Shown in pieces: positions 33,994 to 42,266 of a DNA stretch of 64,000 nt (position 1 is its first letter; each line of letters begins with the position of its first letter). The position numbers and the translations under genes are program-made. The notes beneath the pieces are model-generated. The model was not told where the DNA came from. It ran no database searches and saw only the letters and a program-made list of their open reading frames with translations. The DNA comes from Ruminococcaceae bacterium UBA7075 (GTDB lineage: Bacteria; Bacillota; Clostridia; Oscillospirales; Acutalibacteraceae). The DNA is taken from positions 11,158-75,157 of the forward strand of contig DKZL01000022.1 in the NCBI GenBank assembly GCA_002493635.1. The letters run 5' to 3'.

Positions 33994-36498
33994 TTATGCG
34001 GCAGGCTCTGCTGCATCTCCGCCTTCTCCTCCGCCGGCTTCACCGCCGCCTTCATTGCCGCCTTCGTTTCCGCCGCTGTTTTCACCGCCGCCTTCGTTTC
34101 CGCCTTGGCTGCCTGAGTTCTCATTACCTGAAGATTCACCGCCGCCTTCATTGCCGCTTGATTCTCCTCCATGATTTCCGCCGGCTCCGTTATTTCCACC
34201 GTTGCTGCCTTCTTCTCCGCCACTGTTTTCGGAACCACCGCCTGATTCACCGTTATCTCCGTTACTGCCGTCATACCAATCTGTATCAGTATCACTATCG
34301 TTGTCGGAGTTATCGCCTTCACCATAATTGCTGACATAGTTTGTGAATGTCGGCAGATTATCCTCTGTGTAGTAACCAATGTACTTGCCTGATATATAAT
34401 CTGTTGAAACAATAAGACCGTTAGAGGGGTTAAACTGCGCTTCAATCAGATTAGGAGAGAGTTTGTAATCCTTTTGTTCTTTGTTTTCAAGGTATTTACC
34501 CATAATATTTGAGAAGAACTTGGATGAAACAGTTTTGCCGTTTGAAGATATTGAATCAGGAGTATCAAAGCCGCACCATGTTGCCATTACAGCATAAGGA
34601 GATGCTCCGCAGAACCATGAGTCCTTATCTTCATCTGTGGTACCTGTTTTGCCGATAATGTCCCAACCGTCAATTTTCGCATATGAGGCATTAGTCATAG
34701 AAAGTGTTGTGTTTACCATATTGTAGTGCAGAAGTCTGTTCATAATGCCTGCTGTTTCAGCAGAATAAGCCTTTTTAGGCACCTGCGAACGGTTGTCAAG
34801 GATGATGTTGTCCTCAGAGTCTGTTACGTAATAATAGGTGTACGGTTTATAATAAAGACCGCCGTTTCCCATATATGTGTATGCGGCAGCCATTTCACGT
34901 ACAGTGACACCGCCGTTCATACCACCGATAGAAAGAGCACCGATGTAGTTCTGATCTTCTTCGGAAAGATTTTGGAAGCCCATCTTAGTGACTGCCTGTT
35001 CATAGGCAACATCGGGACCGCCGAGCAGCTGTATAGCCTGAGCAGCAGTTGCGTTTGAAGACCACATTATAGCGTCGGAAAGCAACATATTGCCCTTATA
35101 GTAGCGGTAGGCATTTTCAGGACCCGAAACAAGCACTCCGCTTTCATTATATTTATAATTTTCAATAGGTTCATCCTGAATTACGGATGAGAAGTAAAGA
35201 AGTTTCTTGTCTATACAAAGAGGGTAAGCGATAACGGGCTTGATTGAAGAACCCGGCTGTAATACAGAGGTTCTTGCTCTGTCCCATTGTAATGCCTGTA
35301 CCTTTTTTTCAGAACTGCCGACTGTTGCAATTATTCTTCCGTCCAAGTCCATAAGTGTAGAGCCGATCTGTAAATTCGTATCGTATGTTTTATCAATCTT
35401 AAGTGCCTGCTCCTCGATATAATTCTGCATATCAAGGTCCATTGCACAGTATATTTTAAGTCCCTCTGTAAAAAGCTTGTCGGATGCCGCCGATTCGCTT
35501 ATGCCGTAAAATTCGGCAAGATCAGACTGCAAATCGTAATAAAGCTCGTCAATGTACCAGTTCTGTACATATCCGTTGTCATCTTCATCCTCGTCATCAT
35601 CAACATTCTGAAAACCGACAAATTTCATATCGACAGACTCCTTCATAGCCTCTTCATACTCACTGTCGCTGATCTTTCCCTGATCATGCATTTCTTCAAT
35701 TACAATCTCGCGGCGCTTCTTATTATTTTCGGGATAAACAAGCGGATTCCAAAGAGAAGGATTCTGAGTAATGCCTGCAATAGCCGCACATTCTGCGATT
35801 GAGCAGTCGGTAATACTCTTGTCGAAATAAAGCTGTGCCGCAGCCTCAACACCCTGACAGTTGTTGCCAAAGTTTACAACATTCAAATAAGCCTCAAGAA
35901 TCTGATCCTTTGTATATTCCTTTTCAAGATTCAGCGCCTTGCAGATTTCACGGAGCTTACGGGTGATAGAAACCTCGTTATCATCCGTGATATTTTTTAT
36001 AAGCTGCTGTGTCAGCGTTGAACCGCCGTATGAGTCGTTGCCTGTCATAAGATTAATGACAGCAGATGCAGTTCTTGTCCAGTCAACACCGCTGTGGTCA
36101 TAGAAGCGCTTGTCCTCAATGGCAACAATAGCTTCTTTCATTGATTCAGGTATATTGTTGTTATCAACCCAGATACGGTTTTCTGTATTGTACAGCTGCT
36201 GATATTCCTCAAACTCGCCGCTCTCTTTGTTTTCAACCATAATAAAGCTCGTCTGATTCATCGATTTTGCTTTAAGGTCAATACCGGTCGGCTCGGACGC
36301 AATGGTAAAGATATAAACAAAAAGCGAAATGCCCGAAATTATCATAGCCACAAGAACAACTGACAACAGCGTGACAATCATTCTTCCGAAGCCTTTGAAA
36401 AATCGCTTGCCGCCGCTTTCGGTTTCCTCGGTATAATCCATAGGCTCATTATTTTTTTCCGTGTATTGACTTATGTCTGTTTCACGCTTGTTACGCAT
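33994..36498 (-). CDS. Class A penicillin-binding protein (PBP1A-like)
   Basis: 834 residues. One membrane anchor (about 37-58) is followed by a GT51 glycosyltransferase domain ('AIEDKRFYDHSGVDW', 'GGSTLTQQLIKN', 'EAYLNVVNFGNNCQGVEAAA') and a transpeptidase domain with SxxK 'GSSIKP', SxN 'SSNAT' and KTG 'GKTGTTDE'. It polymerises and cross-links peptidoglycan outside the membrane. The final ~105 residues are a Gly/Ser/Asn/Glu-rich low-complexity tail, beginning near 'GEGDNSDNDSD', likely disordered and wall-facing. The DNA for this tail (33997-34310) is repetitive and produces spurious antisense ORFs. Confidence 0.95.
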   Translation of the reverse strand: MRNKRETDISQYTEKNNEPMDYTEETESGGKRFFKGFGRMIVTLLSVVLVAMIISGISLFVYIFTIASEPTGIDLKAKSMNQTSFIMVENKESGEFEEYQQLYNTENRIWVDNNNIPESMKEAIVAIEDKRFYDHSGVDWTRTASAVINLMTGNDSYGGSTLTQQLIKNITDDNEVSITRKLREICKALNLEKEYTKDQILEAYLNVVNFGNNCQGVEAAAQLYFDKSITDCSIAECAAIAGITQNPSLWNPLVYPENNKKRREIVIEEMHDQGKISDSEYEEAMKESVDMKFVGFQNVDDDEDEDDNGYVQNWYIDELYYDLQSDLAEFYGISESAASDKLFTEGLKIYCAMDLDMQNYIEEQALKIDKTYDTNLQIGSTLMDLDGRIIATVGSSEKKVQALQWDRARTSVLQPGSSIKPVIAYPLCIDKKLLYFSSVIQDEPIENYKYNESGVLVSGPENAYRYYKGNMLLSDAIMWSSNATAAQAIQLLGGPDVAYEQAVTKMGFQNLSEEDQNYIGALSIGGMNGGVTVREMAAAYTYMGNGGLYYKPYTYYYVTDSEDNIILDNRSQVPKKAYSAETAGIMNRLLHYNMVNTTLSMTNASYAKIDGWDIIGKTGTTDEDKDSWFCGASPYAVMATWCGFDTPDSISSNGKTVSSKFFSNIMGKYLENKEQKDYKLSPNLIEAQFNPSNGLIVSTDYISGKYIGYYTEDNLPTFTNYVSNYGEGDNSDNDSDTDTDWYDGSNGDNGESGGGSENSGGEEGSNGGNNGAGGNHGGESSGNEGGGESSGNENSGSQGGNEGGGENSGGNEGGNEGGGEAGGGEGGDAAEPAA

Positions 36499-36575
36499 AT
36501 TTACTCCTTTGTAATCGCAAATCTACCTAATGGTGAAGTTTAAATGACATTTTAATTTTTATTATAAGCGTCCTG

Positions 36576-36655
36576 ATGTGCTGCATCTTAACGGACAGAC
36601 TGCATCATAAAACGCACTTTTATGCACTGCTGTTCAATAACAGTTCCCTGCTTAA
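36576..36655 (+). repeat. Diverged R2 repeat, copy 3
   Basis: 'GCTGCATC', 'CGGACAG', 'GCATCATA' and 'GCACTTTTATGCAC' follow in the order and spacing of the R2 copy at 13381, ending at CTGTTCAATAACAG, itself a hairpin (36629-36642). It lies in the 380-bp gap between the PBP gene and the BofC-like gene. The rest of that gap is AT-rich with the PBP promoter and no coding signal. Confidence 0.5.
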
Positions 36656-36694
36656 AGTTAAAAATTTTTCGCATAAAAAAATTTATTCCTCATT

Positions 36695-36723
36695 ATTATA
36701 GCACCTTAAAGCGAAAAAATAAA
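36695..36723 (-). promoter_or_regulatory. Extended -10 promoter of the PBP gene
   Basis: Minus strand: weak TTTATT (36718-36723), 17 bp, and TGC-TATAAT with the perfect -10 at 36695-36700. This leaves a long leader of about 190 bases that includes the R2 copy. Confidence 0.5.
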
Positions 36724-36878
36724 TAACTTTATACAATTTTTTATGAAAAAATAAACAGTTTCATCTTTGATTTTTTATGTAAAAGAATGAATAAAAGCAT
36801 AATTTCAGGAAAAACTATCCTTAAATTACATTTTACAGACTTATTTTTTCAAAATTCTATGGCAAGGAATGGTAAAAT

Positions 36879-37217
36879 ATGAAAAAACTTATTGCAATAA
36901 CAGCGGTGATACTTTTCGGATGTCTTTTTATAAGTTCATTTTCTGCAACTCAGCAAACAGAAAATATGACTGAGCAAACCATAATATATAATGAAAAGCA
37001 AGCATCCGACAAAAATGAAGAAGATAAACAGGTGTATGTTATAAAAGCAGAGAACGGAGAACTTGTAGTCTACAAAAAAGGCGTTATGGATCCCTTTATG
37101 AATACAGGAACTCTTGTAAAAGGATTGCCAAAAGGCGATATTTTGCGCCTTGAAAAAGGGATTGAGGTTATAGGAAAGGAAAATTTAAAGAAATATCTCG
37201 AGGATTATTGCAGCTGA
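36879..37217 (+). CDS. Exported BofC C-terminal-domain-like protein
   Basis: 112 residues. The signal peptide or anchor covers residues 1-22, then a polar linker, then 'VYVIKAENGELVVYKKG', 'LVKGLPKGDILRLEKGIEV' and 'LKKYLEDYCS'. The last segment matches the BofC C-terminal domain, in which the LP..D..L..GI and final LEDY elements are typical. In Bacillus BofC inhibits a protease in the forespore intermembrane space, but short relatives occur in many Clostridia without a known role. The start ATG 36879 follows AAGGAATGGTAAAAT. It is a lone gene before the fatty-acid operon. Confidence 0.75.
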   Translation: MKKLIAITAVILFGCLFISSFSATQQTENMTEQTIIYNEKQASDKNEEDKQVYVIKAENGELVVYKKGVMDPFMNTGTLVKGLPKGDILRLEKGIEVIGKENLKKYLEDYCS

Positions 37218-37255
37218 CATAAATCCCCTGATTCTCAAAAAATCGGTTATATATA

Positions 37256-37284
37256 TTGACATTTTTAAGCATTTGAGTTAGTAT
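37256..37284 (+). promoter_or_regulatory. fabK: Sigma-A promoter of the fatty-acid synthesis operon
   Basis: Perfect TTGACA (37256-37261), 17 bp, TAGTAT (37279-37284), with transcription expected from about 37291 and a leader near 120 bases. The region TTAGTATTAATTATAAT over the -10 is a candidate repressor site but does not fit a full FapR or FabT consensus that I can recognise. Confidence 0.75.
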
Positions 37285-37328
37285 TAATTATAATGCCATA
37301 ATAATAGATTAGTATGGTTTCTTTGGAA

Positions 37329-37379
37329 CTTTTTAAGAGCGACTGATGAAATTTTGTAAATCAGCTTCATCTTAAAAAG
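37329..37379 (+). promoter_or_regulatory. Leader stem-loop of the fab-acc operon
   Basis: Outer stem CTTTTTAAGA (37329-37338) with TCTTAAAAAG (37370-37379), 10 bp perfect; inner stem CTGAT (37343-37347) with ATCAG (37360-37364). It stands about 33 bp before the fabK start. There is no U-tract after it, so it is not a plain terminator; a regulator-binding or RNA-stability element is possible. Confidence 0.5.
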
Positions 37380-37411
37380 CCCATTATGTAGCAGAAAAGG
37401 AGAATGTACAT

Positions 37412-38362
37412 ATGATTTCTACTGTCATAGATCAAAGCCTCGGTCTTGAGTTTCCTATTTTTCAGGGCGGTATGGCTTGGGTAGCTGACGCTTCCCTCGC
37501 CGCAGGCGTTTCAAACGCAGGCGGTCTTGGACTTATTGCCGCAATGAATTCCAACGGAGAACAGCTTCGTGAGGAAATCCGCAAGTGCAAAGAGCTTACA
37601 GACAAGCCTTTTGGCGTAAACATTATGCTTATGAGCCCGTTTGCCGACGAGGTTTCAAATGTTGTAATCGAAGAGGGCATCAAGGTTGTAACAACAGGTG
37701 CAGGCAACCCGGGCAAGTATATGTCCAAGTGGCTTGAAGCAGGAATCAAGGTTATCCCTGTTGTTCCGAGCGTTGCGCTTGCACGCAAAATGGAAAAGAA
37801 CGGAGCTTTTGCGGTTATAGCAGAGGGCGGCGAATCAGGCGGTCACGTTGGCGACCTCACAACTATGGCTCTTGTTCCTCAGGTTGTTGACGCAGTTTCA
37901 ATCCCTGTTATCGCAGCAGGCGGCATTGCAGACGGCAGACAGATTGCAGCCGCATTTATGCTCGGCGCAGTAGGAGTGCAGGTAGGCACAAGATTCTTGG
38001 TTGCCACAGAATGTACAATTTCACAGGAATACAAAAATAAAATACTGAAGGCAAAGGACATTGACACTGTTGTTACGGGCAAAAGACTTGGTCATCCCGT
38101 AAGAGCAATACGCAACTCCTTTACAAGAGAATATACAAAAGCAGAATATAATTCTTCTGAGGTTTCAGATGAGGAACTTGAAAATATGGGCATCGGCAGA
38201 CTGAGAAGAGCTGTTCGTGAGGGTGATGTATCAAACGGTACAGTTCTTGCAGGTCAGGTTGCAAGTATGGTAAAAAAAGAACAGCCTGCCCGTGAAATGA
38301 TTGAAGAGATGTTCACAGAGGCTGAAGAAGTATTGAACGGAGCGACAAAATGGGTAAAATAG
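37412..38362 (+). CDS. fabK: FMN-dependent enoyl-ACP reductase II
   Basis: 316 residues of the nitronate monooxygenase/FabK barrel family, reducing enoyl-ACP in the last step of each elongation cycle. Motifs are 'FPIFQGGMAWVADASLAAGVS', divided by the first strand, 'GVNIMLMSP', 'AEGGESGGHVGDL' and 'PVIAAGGIADGRQIAAAFMLGA'. Position at the head of the fab operon supports FabK rather than a nitronate monooxygenase. GGAG precedes the ATG at 37412. It overlaps fabD by 13 bases. Confidence 0.95.
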   Translation: MISTVIDQSLGLEFPIFQGGMAWVADASLAAGVSNAGGLGLIAAMNSNGEQLREEIRKCKELTDKPFGVNIMLMSPFADEVSNVVIEEGIKVVTTGAGNPGKYMSKWLEAGIKVIPVVPSVALARKMEKNGAFAVIAEGGESGGHVGDLTTMALVPQVVDAVSIPVIAAGGIADGRQIAAAFMLGAVGVQVGTRFLVATECTISQEYKNKILKAKDIDTVVTGKRLGHPVRAIRNSFTREYTKAEYNSSEVSDEELENMGIGRLRRAVREGDVSNGTVLAGQVASMVKKEQPAREMIEEMFTEAEEVLNGATKWVK

Positions 38363-39252
38363 CATTTGTTTTTTCCGGACAGGGAGCACAGTACAGCGGA
38401 ATGGGCAAGGCACTTTATGAGGCTTCTCCCGCTGCAAAGGCTGTTTATGATATGGCTGATTCAGTAAGAGAGGGTACTTCAAAGCAATGTTTTGAGGGCA
38501 CAACCGAGGAACTTTGCAAGACGGTGAACACACAGCCCTGCGTTTTTACAGCTGATTTGGCTGCTGCTTATGCGCTTGTTGAAAAGGGCATAACTCCAGA
38601 CTGCGTTGCAGGTTTTTCGCTCGGCGAAATTTCGGCTCTTGCCTTTTCAAAAATGCTTTCAGACGAAGAAGCGTTTAAGCTTGTATGCAAAAGAGGCATA
38701 CTTATGGATAAAGCGGCAACCGAAAATCCGGGAGCAATGGTTGCGGTAATGAAGATTTCGCCTCAGCAGGTTGAAGAGGTATGCTCGCAGTTTGATAAAA
38801 CATACCCCGTAAACTACAATTCGCCTGCACAGACAGTTGTAGCAACAACAAGCGAAACAGTTGACGCTTTTTGTGAGGCAGTCAAGAATGCAGGCGGCAG
38901 AGCAAAGCAGCTTGCAGTAAGCGGTGCGTTCCATTCACCGTTTATGGCTGATGCAGCAGAGGGCTTGGGCGAATATATGAAAAATATTGATTTTGCTGAG
39001 CCGCAGGTTCAGATTTATTCTGACTACACTGCAAAACCGTATGAGGGCGATTACAAAGCTCTTGTAAAGGCTCAGGTTGAAAATCCCGTAAAATGGCAGA
39101 CAATTATTGAAAATATGGTTGCCGACGGTGTTGACACATTTATTGAGGTAGGCGTAGGCAAAACACTTACAGGCTTAATAAAAAGAATTAACCCCGATGT
39201 CAAAGCGTTCAAGGTTGAAACCCCTGACGACATTGCGGTGCTTGATATATAA
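38350..39252 (+). CDS. fabD: Malonyl-CoA:ACP transacylase
   Basis: 300 residues. It loads malonyl groups onto ACP. It has 'FVFSGQGAQYSGMGKAL', the nucleophile motif 'AGFSLGEISAL' (Ser in GFSLG), the arginine region 'CKRGILMDKA' and the catalytic His in 'SGAFHSPFM'. The start lies within the 3' end of fabK, indicating translational coupling. Length is normal. Confidence 0.96.
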   Translation: MGKIAFVFSGQGAQYSGMGKALYEASPAAKAVYDMADSVREGTSKQCFEGTTEELCKTVNTQPCVFTADLAAAYALVEKGITPDCVAGFSLGEISALAFSKMLSDEEAFKLVCKRGILMDKAATENPGAMVAVMKISPQQVEEVCSQFDKTYPVNYNSPAQTVVATTSETVDAFCEAVKNAGGRAKQLAVSGAFHSPFMADAAEGLGEYMKNIDFAEPQVQIYSDYTAKPYEGDYKALVKAQVENPVKWQTIIENMVADGVDTFIEVGVGKTLTGLIKRINPDVKAFKVETPDDIAVLDI

Positions 39253-39299
39253 CTAACAATAATTGATAATTAAAAAATTACACCCTTGGAGGTTTTATT

Positions 39300-40043
39300 A
39301 TGAATTTTGAAAACAAAACTGCTGTAATCACAGGCGGTTCAAGAGGTATAGGTCTTGCTATTGCAAAGAAGCTTGCTTCAAACGGTGCAAACATTGCAAT
39401 TCTATATGTCGGTGACGAAAGCGAAGGCATCAATGCCAAAAACGAGCTTTTGGAGTACGGCACAAAGGTTGAACAGTATTTTTGTGATGTTTCAGATTTT
39501 GAGGCTTCAAAAGAAGTTATTGACAAGGTTATTGAGGAGTTCGGCGGCGTTGATTTTCTCATCAACAATGCAGGAATTACCCGTGACAAACTTGTTCTCA
39601 ATATGGACGAAAAGGATTTTGACGCAGTTATTAATGTAAACCTCAAGGGTACATTTAATATGATTAAGCATACATACAAGCACTTTATGAAAAAGCGTTT
39701 CGGCAGAATTGTAAGCACATCTTCCATTGTTGGTCTTAACGGCAATGCAGGTCAGGCAAACTATTCTGCTTCAAAGGCAGGTATTATCGGTCTTACAAAG
39801 TCTGTTGCAAAAGAACTTGCAGGCAGAGGTGTTACAGTAAATGCAGTAGCGCCCGGTTATATCGGAACAGATATGACAAACGCTCTTTCAGACAAGGTAA
39901 AGGACGCTATGAAGGCTCAGATTCCTGCAAAGAGAATCGGTACTCCCGAGGATGTGGCAAATGTTGTTGCGTTCCTTTGCTCTGATGATGCAGCTTATGT
40001 AACAGGCGAAGTTATCCGTGTTGACGGCGGACTTGCTATGTAA
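39300..40043 (+). CDS. fabG: 3-oxoacyl-ACP reductase
   Basis: 247 residues, a classical short-chain dehydrogenase reducing beta-ketoacyl-ACP with NADPH. The cofactor motif is 'TGGSRGIGLAIA', then 'NNAGIT', the catalytic Ser region 'STSSIVGLNGN', 'YSASKAG' with Tyr and Lys, and 'PGYIGTDMT'. GGAGG precedes the ATG at 39300. It lies between fabD and fabF, the conserved order. Confidence 0.97.
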   Translation: MNFENKTAVITGGSRGIGLAIAKKLASNGANIAILYVGDESEGINAKNELLEYGTKVEQYFCDVSDFEASKEVIDKVIEEFGGVDFLINNAGITRDKLVLNMDEKDFDAVINVNLKGTFNMIKHTYKHFMKKRFGRIVSTSSIVGLNGNAGQANYSASKAGIIGLTKSVAKELAGRGVTVNAVAPGYIGTDMTNALSDKVKDAMKAQIPAKRIGTPEDVANVVAFLCSDDAAYVTGEVIRVDGGLAM

Positions 40044-40055
40044 TTGGAGGTTAAT

Positions 40056-41288
40056 ATGAGCAGAAGAGTAGTAGTAACAGGATTAGGTGCAATAAGCCCT
40101 GTCGGCAACAATGTTTCTGATATGTGGAAAAATCTTGTTGACGGTGTTTGCGGAATCGAAACAATCACAGAATTTGATACATCAGACCTCAAGGTACATA
40201 TCGCAGGTACTGTAAAGGACTTTGTTCCCGAGAATTTCGGAATAGAAAAAAGAGAGGCAAGAAAGCTTGACTTATATTGTCAGTATGCAATAGCAGCAGC
40301 ACAGGAAGCTGTTGATGACAGCGGAATTATAGGAAATATTGATGAAAACCGCTTCGGCGTTTATATAGGCGCAGGTATCGGCGGCTTGCACACATTCGTT
40401 AATAACACACTTGCTATGGATAAGGGCGGCGCAAAGAAGGTTTCCCCATTTTTTATCCCGATGATGATCGGAAACATTGCAACAGGTAATGTTGCAATCC
40501 GCTTTGGTGCAAAGGGAGTTTCTCTTTCAGTTATGAGTGCTTGTGCAACAGGTACTCACTCAATAGGCGAAGCTTTTCATGCAGTCAAGGACGGCTATGC
40601 TGATGCAATTATCGCAGGCGGTACAGAGGCTGTTATTGCTCCTCTTACAATTGCAGGCTTCCAGAACATCAAGGCGCTTTCAACAAATGCAGACCCTAAA
40701 AAGGCTTCACGTCCGTTTGACAAGGATCGTGACGGCTTTATAATGGGCGAAGGTGCAGGTATGCTCATTCTTGAAGAATATGAGCACGCAAAGGCAAGGG
40801 GTGCAAAAATCTATGCAGAATTATGCGGCTACGGCAACACTTGCGACGCTCACCATGTAACTGCTCCCGATCCTGAAGGCGCAGGTCTTGCAAGAGCGAT
40901 TGAAATAGCATTTGATGAAGCACAGGTTGCCGATGACGCACAGCTCTATATCAACGCTCACGGAACAAGCACACACTTAAATGACCTTACAGAAACAATG
41001 GCAATCAAAAAAGCTCTCGGCGAAAAGGCATATGATGCAAACATCAGCTCAACAAAGTCAATGACAGGTCATATGCTCGGCGCAACAGGCGCAGTAGAAG
41101 CTATTGTATCAATAATGACACTTAAAGACGGCATAATTCCGCCGACAATCAATCTTGACGAACCTGACGAGGAACTTGACCTTAACTATACGCCAAACAA
41201 GGCTGTCAAGCGTGACGTCAATGTTGCGGCATCAACAAATCTGGGCTTCGGCGGTCACGATGCCTGCATAGTATTCAAGAAGATTTAA
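40056..41288 (+). CDS. fabF: 3-oxoacyl-ACP synthase II
   Basis: About 410 residues, condensing acyl-ACP with malonyl-ACP. The catalytic triad is visible: Cys in 'SACATGTHSIG', His in 'NAHGTSTHLND', and His in 'STKSMTGHMLGATGAVE'. The ATG at 40056 follows TTGGAGGTTAAT; the in-frame TTG at 40044 overlaps the ribosome site. No fabH is present in this operon, so the initiating condensing enzyme must be elsewhere. Confidence 0.97.
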   Translation: MSRRVVVTGLGAISPVGNNVSDMWKNLVDGVCGIETITEFDTSDLKVHIAGTVKDFVPENFGIEKREARKLDLYCQYAIAAAQEAVDDSGIIGNIDENRFGVYIGAGIGGLHTFVNNTLAMDKGGAKKVSPFFIPMMIGNIATGNVAIRFGAKGVSLSVMSACATGTHSIGEAFHAVKDGYADAIIAGGTEAVIAPLTIAGFQNIKALSTNADPKKASRPFDKDRDGFIMGEGAGMLILEEYEHAKARGAKIYAELCGYGNTCDAHHVTAPDPEGAGLARAIEIAFDEAQVADDAQLYINAHGTSTHLNDLTETMAIKKALGEKAYDANISSTKSMTGHMLGATGAVEAIVSIMTLKDGIIPPTINLDEPDEELDLNYTPNKAVKRDVNVAASTNLGFGGHDACIVFKKI

Positions 41289-41303
41289 TGAGGAGATTTA
41301 AGA

Positions 41304-41747
41304 ATGTATAATATAGATGAAATCAAAGAGTTTATCGCTGTTCTTGAGGACTCATCGCTTTCTGTTCTTGAGCTTCAGAACGAAAATGGTTCAAAAATCC
41401 GTCTTGAAAAGCCGCAAGTTGCAGTACAGGCTGCTTCTGTTGTTCAGGCTGCCCCTGCACCGCAGAGTGCTCCTGCACAGTCAGCACCTACAGCTGCTCC
41501 TGTTGCCGACTCAGGCAAGACAATTAATGCGCCGATTGTAGGCGTGTTCTATGCAGCTCCGTCACCCGACGCACAACCTTATGTTTCGGTTGGAAAACAT
41601 GTAAAAAAAGGCGATACAGTCTGCATTATTGAGGCTATGAAGTGTATGAACGAAATTCAGGCTGAAGAGGACGGAGAAATTACCGAAGTTATCGTCAAGG
41701 ACGGCGAGCTTGTTGAATACGGTCAGCCTTTATTTAAGATTGGATAA
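41304..41747 (+). CDS. accB: Biotin carboxyl carrier protein of acetyl-CoA carboxylase
   Basis: 147 residues. The N-terminal helical segment, an Ala/Pro/Gln-rich mobile linker (about residues 45-75) and the C-terminal biotinyl domain with 'EAMKCMNEIQAEEDG' (biotin-Lys in AMKC, where AMKM is more usual) are all present. It shuttles carboxybiotin between AccC and AccDA. It sits 15 bp after fabF. Confidence 0.95.
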   Translation: MYNIDEIKEFIAVLEDSSLSVLELQNENGSKIRLEKPQVAVQAASVVQAAPAPQSAPAQSAPTAAPVADSGKTINAPIVGVFYAAPSPDAQPYVSVGKHVKKGDTVCIIEAMKCMNEIQAEEDGEITEVIVKDGELVEYGQPLFKIG

Positions 41748-41809
41748 ATTACAATTTTAAAATTATAACTGCTTGACAGCAGCAAATATAAGTTCTTTAG
41801 GAGAAAATT

Positions 41810-42229
41810 ATGAATCAGGAAGAAATCAAAAAGATTTTGCCTCATCGCAACGATATGCTCCTCGTTGAGGAAGCCGAGCGCATAGATGAGAATACTGCTA
41901 AGGGCAGATATACAATTAAGGGTACAGAGTTCTTTCTTAACGGTCATTTTCCGGGGAATCCTGTTGTTCCGGGTGTAATCCTCTGTGAAATGATGGGACA
42001 GGCAAGCTGTTGCCTGCTTGCAGACAAGGTTAAGAACTGCACTCCGTACTTTACAAAGATGAACAATGTAAAATTCAAAAACCAGGTAAAGCCCGGTGAT
42101 ACTCTTGAAACAGTCTGCACACTTACAAAAAGCAGAGGTGCATTCTATTTTATTGAAACAAAGGGCTATGTTGACGGCAAACTCTGTGTTAGCGGTGAAC
42201 TTTCATTTGCCATTGTTGAGAATAAATAA
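41810..42229 (+). CDS. fabZ: 3-hydroxyacyl-ACP dehydratase
   Basis: 139 residues, a hotdog-fold dehydratase. It has 'ILPHRNDMLLVEEAERI' and the active-site 'GHFPGNPVVPGVILCEMMGQ' with catalytic His and Glu. AGGAGAAAATT precedes the ATG at 41810. Its position between accB and accC is standard for Firmicute fab-acc operons. Confidence 0.96.
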   Translation: MNQEEIKKILPHRNDMLLVEEAERIDENTAKGRYTIKGTEFFLNGHFPGNPVVPGVILCEMMGQASCCLLADKVKNCTPYFTKMNNVKFKNQVKPGDTLETVCTLTKSRGAFYFIETKGYVDGKLCVSGELSFAIVENK

Positions 42230-42266
42230 TCAGCTTTATATTCAATAAATTTTTGGAAGTGAAAAG

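Noticed and set aside
33996..34334. Arg/His/Leu-rich plus-strand ORF opposite the PBP tail
   Set aside because: It is an antisense shadow of the Gly/Glu-rich repeat DNA, with no ribosome site and unnatural composition.
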